The notes beneath the pieces are model-generated. The model did no database searches, was not told the origin of the DNA, and saw only the letters and a program-made list of their open reading frames with translations. From an uncultured Oscillospiraceae bacterium (GTDB taxonomy: Bacteria > Bacillota > Clostridia > Oscillospirales > Oscillospiraceae): a stretch of DNA of 7,205 nucleotides. A program made the position numbers and the translations under genes. Of this stretch, positions 6,673 through 7,205 are shown in pieces (positions within the stretch are counted from its first letter, which is position 1; each line of letters begins with the position of its first letter). The stretch is taken from positions 1 through 7,205 of the forward strand of contig CAJTYK010000074.1 of the NCBI GenBank assembly GCA_910584285.1, written 5' to 3'.

Positions 6673-6738
6673 CTTGGCAAACCTATTGACAATAAAACTT
6701 GGCGGTATTATGATAAGAATACCAAGTGAACTTGGCAA
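6673..6738. promoter_or_regulatory. Operator-like array of CTTGG/CCAAG half-sites
   Basis: CTTGGC occurs at 6673, 6698 and 6731 in direct orientation, and CCAAGT at 6722 in reverse. The last two form a perfect 6-2-6 palindrome, CCAAGT-GA-ACTTGG (6722-6735), at the expected transcription start. A second inverted repeat, GGTATT (6704-6709) with AATACC (6718-6723), brackets the -10 box. The sites lie upstream of -35, inside the spacer and over +1, a typical arrangement for repression. The XRE-family regulator encoded downstream is the natural candidate binder, but this is inference. Confidence 0.65.
6686..6714 (+). promoter_or_regulatory. Strong sigma-A promoter of the membrane protein/regulator pair
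   Basis: TTGACA (6686-6691) is a perfect -35 box; a 17-base spacer leads to TATGAT (6709-6714), five of six for the -10. Transcription would begin near 6721. The local DNA is much richer in A/T than the flanking genes. CTTGG/CCAAG repeats lie before, within and just after the promoter, suggesting that a repressor controls it. Confidence 0.88.
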
Positions 6739-6746
6739 TACGGTTT

Positions 6747-6752
6747 GGGAGG
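6747..6752 (+). promoter_or_regulatory. Ribosome binding site of the small membrane protein gene
   Basis: GGGAGG lies eight bases before the ATG at 6761. The frame is open further upstream, but those starts would precede the promoter. Confidence 0.8.
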
Positions 6753-6760
6753 TTCCCGCT

Positions 6761-7090
6761 ATGGACAAAGACGAAATTCTGAAAAAGAGCCGGGAGGAAA
6801 ACAAGAACCGGGACTTTGTGGAGGCGGAGGTGCTGAACCGGGCCAACGCCATCGCCCTGGCCGTGGGCGTCATGGTGTGCGGCGTTGTCAGCATCCTGCG
6901 GGGCCTCCTCACAGAGAAGGGCACGGAGCCCGCCGTGTGGACCGTGATGTTCGGCATGATGTCCGCCGGGATGCTGGTGAAATTCGTCAAGCTGCGCCGC
7001 CGCCACGAGTTGCTGCTGGGCCTGCTCTACCTGGGGTTCTGCGTGTTCTTTTTCGCGCTTTACCTGCGCGACCTGCTGGGGATGGCGTAA
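6761..7090 (+). CDS. Small three-helix membrane protein, DUF6442-like
   Basis: The 109-residue protein has a charged, soluble N-terminus (MDKDEILKKSREENKNRD, 1-18), then three hydrophobic segments at about 28-47, 58-76 and 83-102, with a basic loop KLRRRH (77-82) between the second and third. The layout and the opening sequence recall the uncharacterised DUF6442 family of Firmicutes, which I remember as lying beside helix-turn-helix genes; I could not check this. The start follows GGGAGG and a strong promoter. Its stop overlaps the next gene's start by one base (TAATG), so the regulator is probably translated with it. By the positive-inside rule KLRRRH is cytoplasmic, which would put the N-terminus outside unless another segment pairs differently. 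Function unknown. Confidence 0.85.
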   Translation: MDKDEILKKSREENKNRDFVEAEVLNRANAIALAVGVMVCGVVSILRGLLTEKGTEPAVWTVMFGMMSAGMLVKFVKLRRRHELLLGLLYLGFCVFFFALYLRDLLGMA

Positions 7091-7205
7091 TGGACGAAAG
7101 TTTGGTGCTGAAGAACCGCCTGAAGGAGGCCCGCACCCAGGCGGGCCTGTCCCAGGCGGCGCTGGCGGAGCTGGTGGGCGTGTCCCGCAACACCATCAGC
7201 TCCAT
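7090..7205 (+). CDS. XRE-family helix-turn-helix regulator, N-terminal part (runs off window)
   Basis: The first 38 codons are visible: a lead helix LKNRLKEARTQAGL (7-20), then SQAALAELVGVSRNTISS (21-38), the classic recognition pattern of Cro/C1-type HTH_3 domains. The 3' end lies outside the window, so length and any further domain are unknown; many relatives beside small membrane proteins are only about 70 residues long. The ATG shares its A with the upstream TAA (TAATG), and no strong ribosome site precedes it, which suggests coupled translation. The likely target is the CTTGG/CCAAG array at the shared promoter, giving autorepression; that is inferred from position only. Confidence 0.9.
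   Translation, partial: MDESLVLKNRLKEARTQAGLSQAALAELVGVSRNTISS

Noticed and set aside
6722..6735. SoxR-type operator
   Set aside because: The CAAGT..ACTTG core is similar, but SoxR sites lie inside a long -35/-10 spacer; this palindrome lies downstream of the -10 and the spacer is a normal 17 bases.
6581..6760. Upstream extension of the small membrane protein
   Set aside because: These codons lie across and upstream of the promoter and operator array; the ATG at 6761 has its own ribosome site.

Overview
The window looks like chromosomal sequence from a GC-rich, Gram-positive gut-type clostridium, perhaps Oscillospiraceae. This is inferred from the very high GC content, strong AGGAGG-type ribosome sites, sigma-A-like promoters and gene types such as an ArAE/FUSC membrane protein, an SfsA homologue and a compact glycogen phosphorylase. 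No similarity search was possible, so the taxon is a guess. I see no rRNA, tRNA, CRISPR array, transposase or phage gene.

Layout. At the left edge is the 3' end of a plus-strand AIM24/TIGR00266-type gene. Its last nine codons, stop and a GC-rich hairpin lie in a 78-bp unit that is repeated exactly once more and then a third time in diverged form. The third copy ends in a convincing, probably bidirectional terminator. Five minus-strand genes follow, read from right to left: a short FUSC/ArAE-like membrane protein with a proline/acid-rich tail, sfsA, a SprT-like zinc metalloprotein, malQ (4-alpha-glucanotransferase) and glgP (alpha-glucan phosphorylase). Two junctions, membrane protein/sfsA and SprT-like/malQ, are 4-base ATGA overlaps. 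Good promoters precede the membrane gene, the SprT-like gene and glgP. The right end holds a divergent plus-strand pair: a small three-helix membrane protein and the start of an XRE-family regulator, behind a strong promoter packed with CTTGG/CCAAG repeats.

Function. MalQ and GlgP are the standard pair for using glycogen or maltodextrin: GlgP releases glucose-1-phosphate from chain ends, and MalQ rearranges short chains into substrates for it. In E. coli, SfsA was described as stimulating mal gene expression, so its place two genes upstream of malQ is suggestive. The right-hand pair looks like a self-regulated membrane protein/regulator cassette. The most interesting signals are the tandem gene-tail/terminator repeat, the operator-like array and the coupling of a SprT-like protein to malQ. 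None is proof of a new system.
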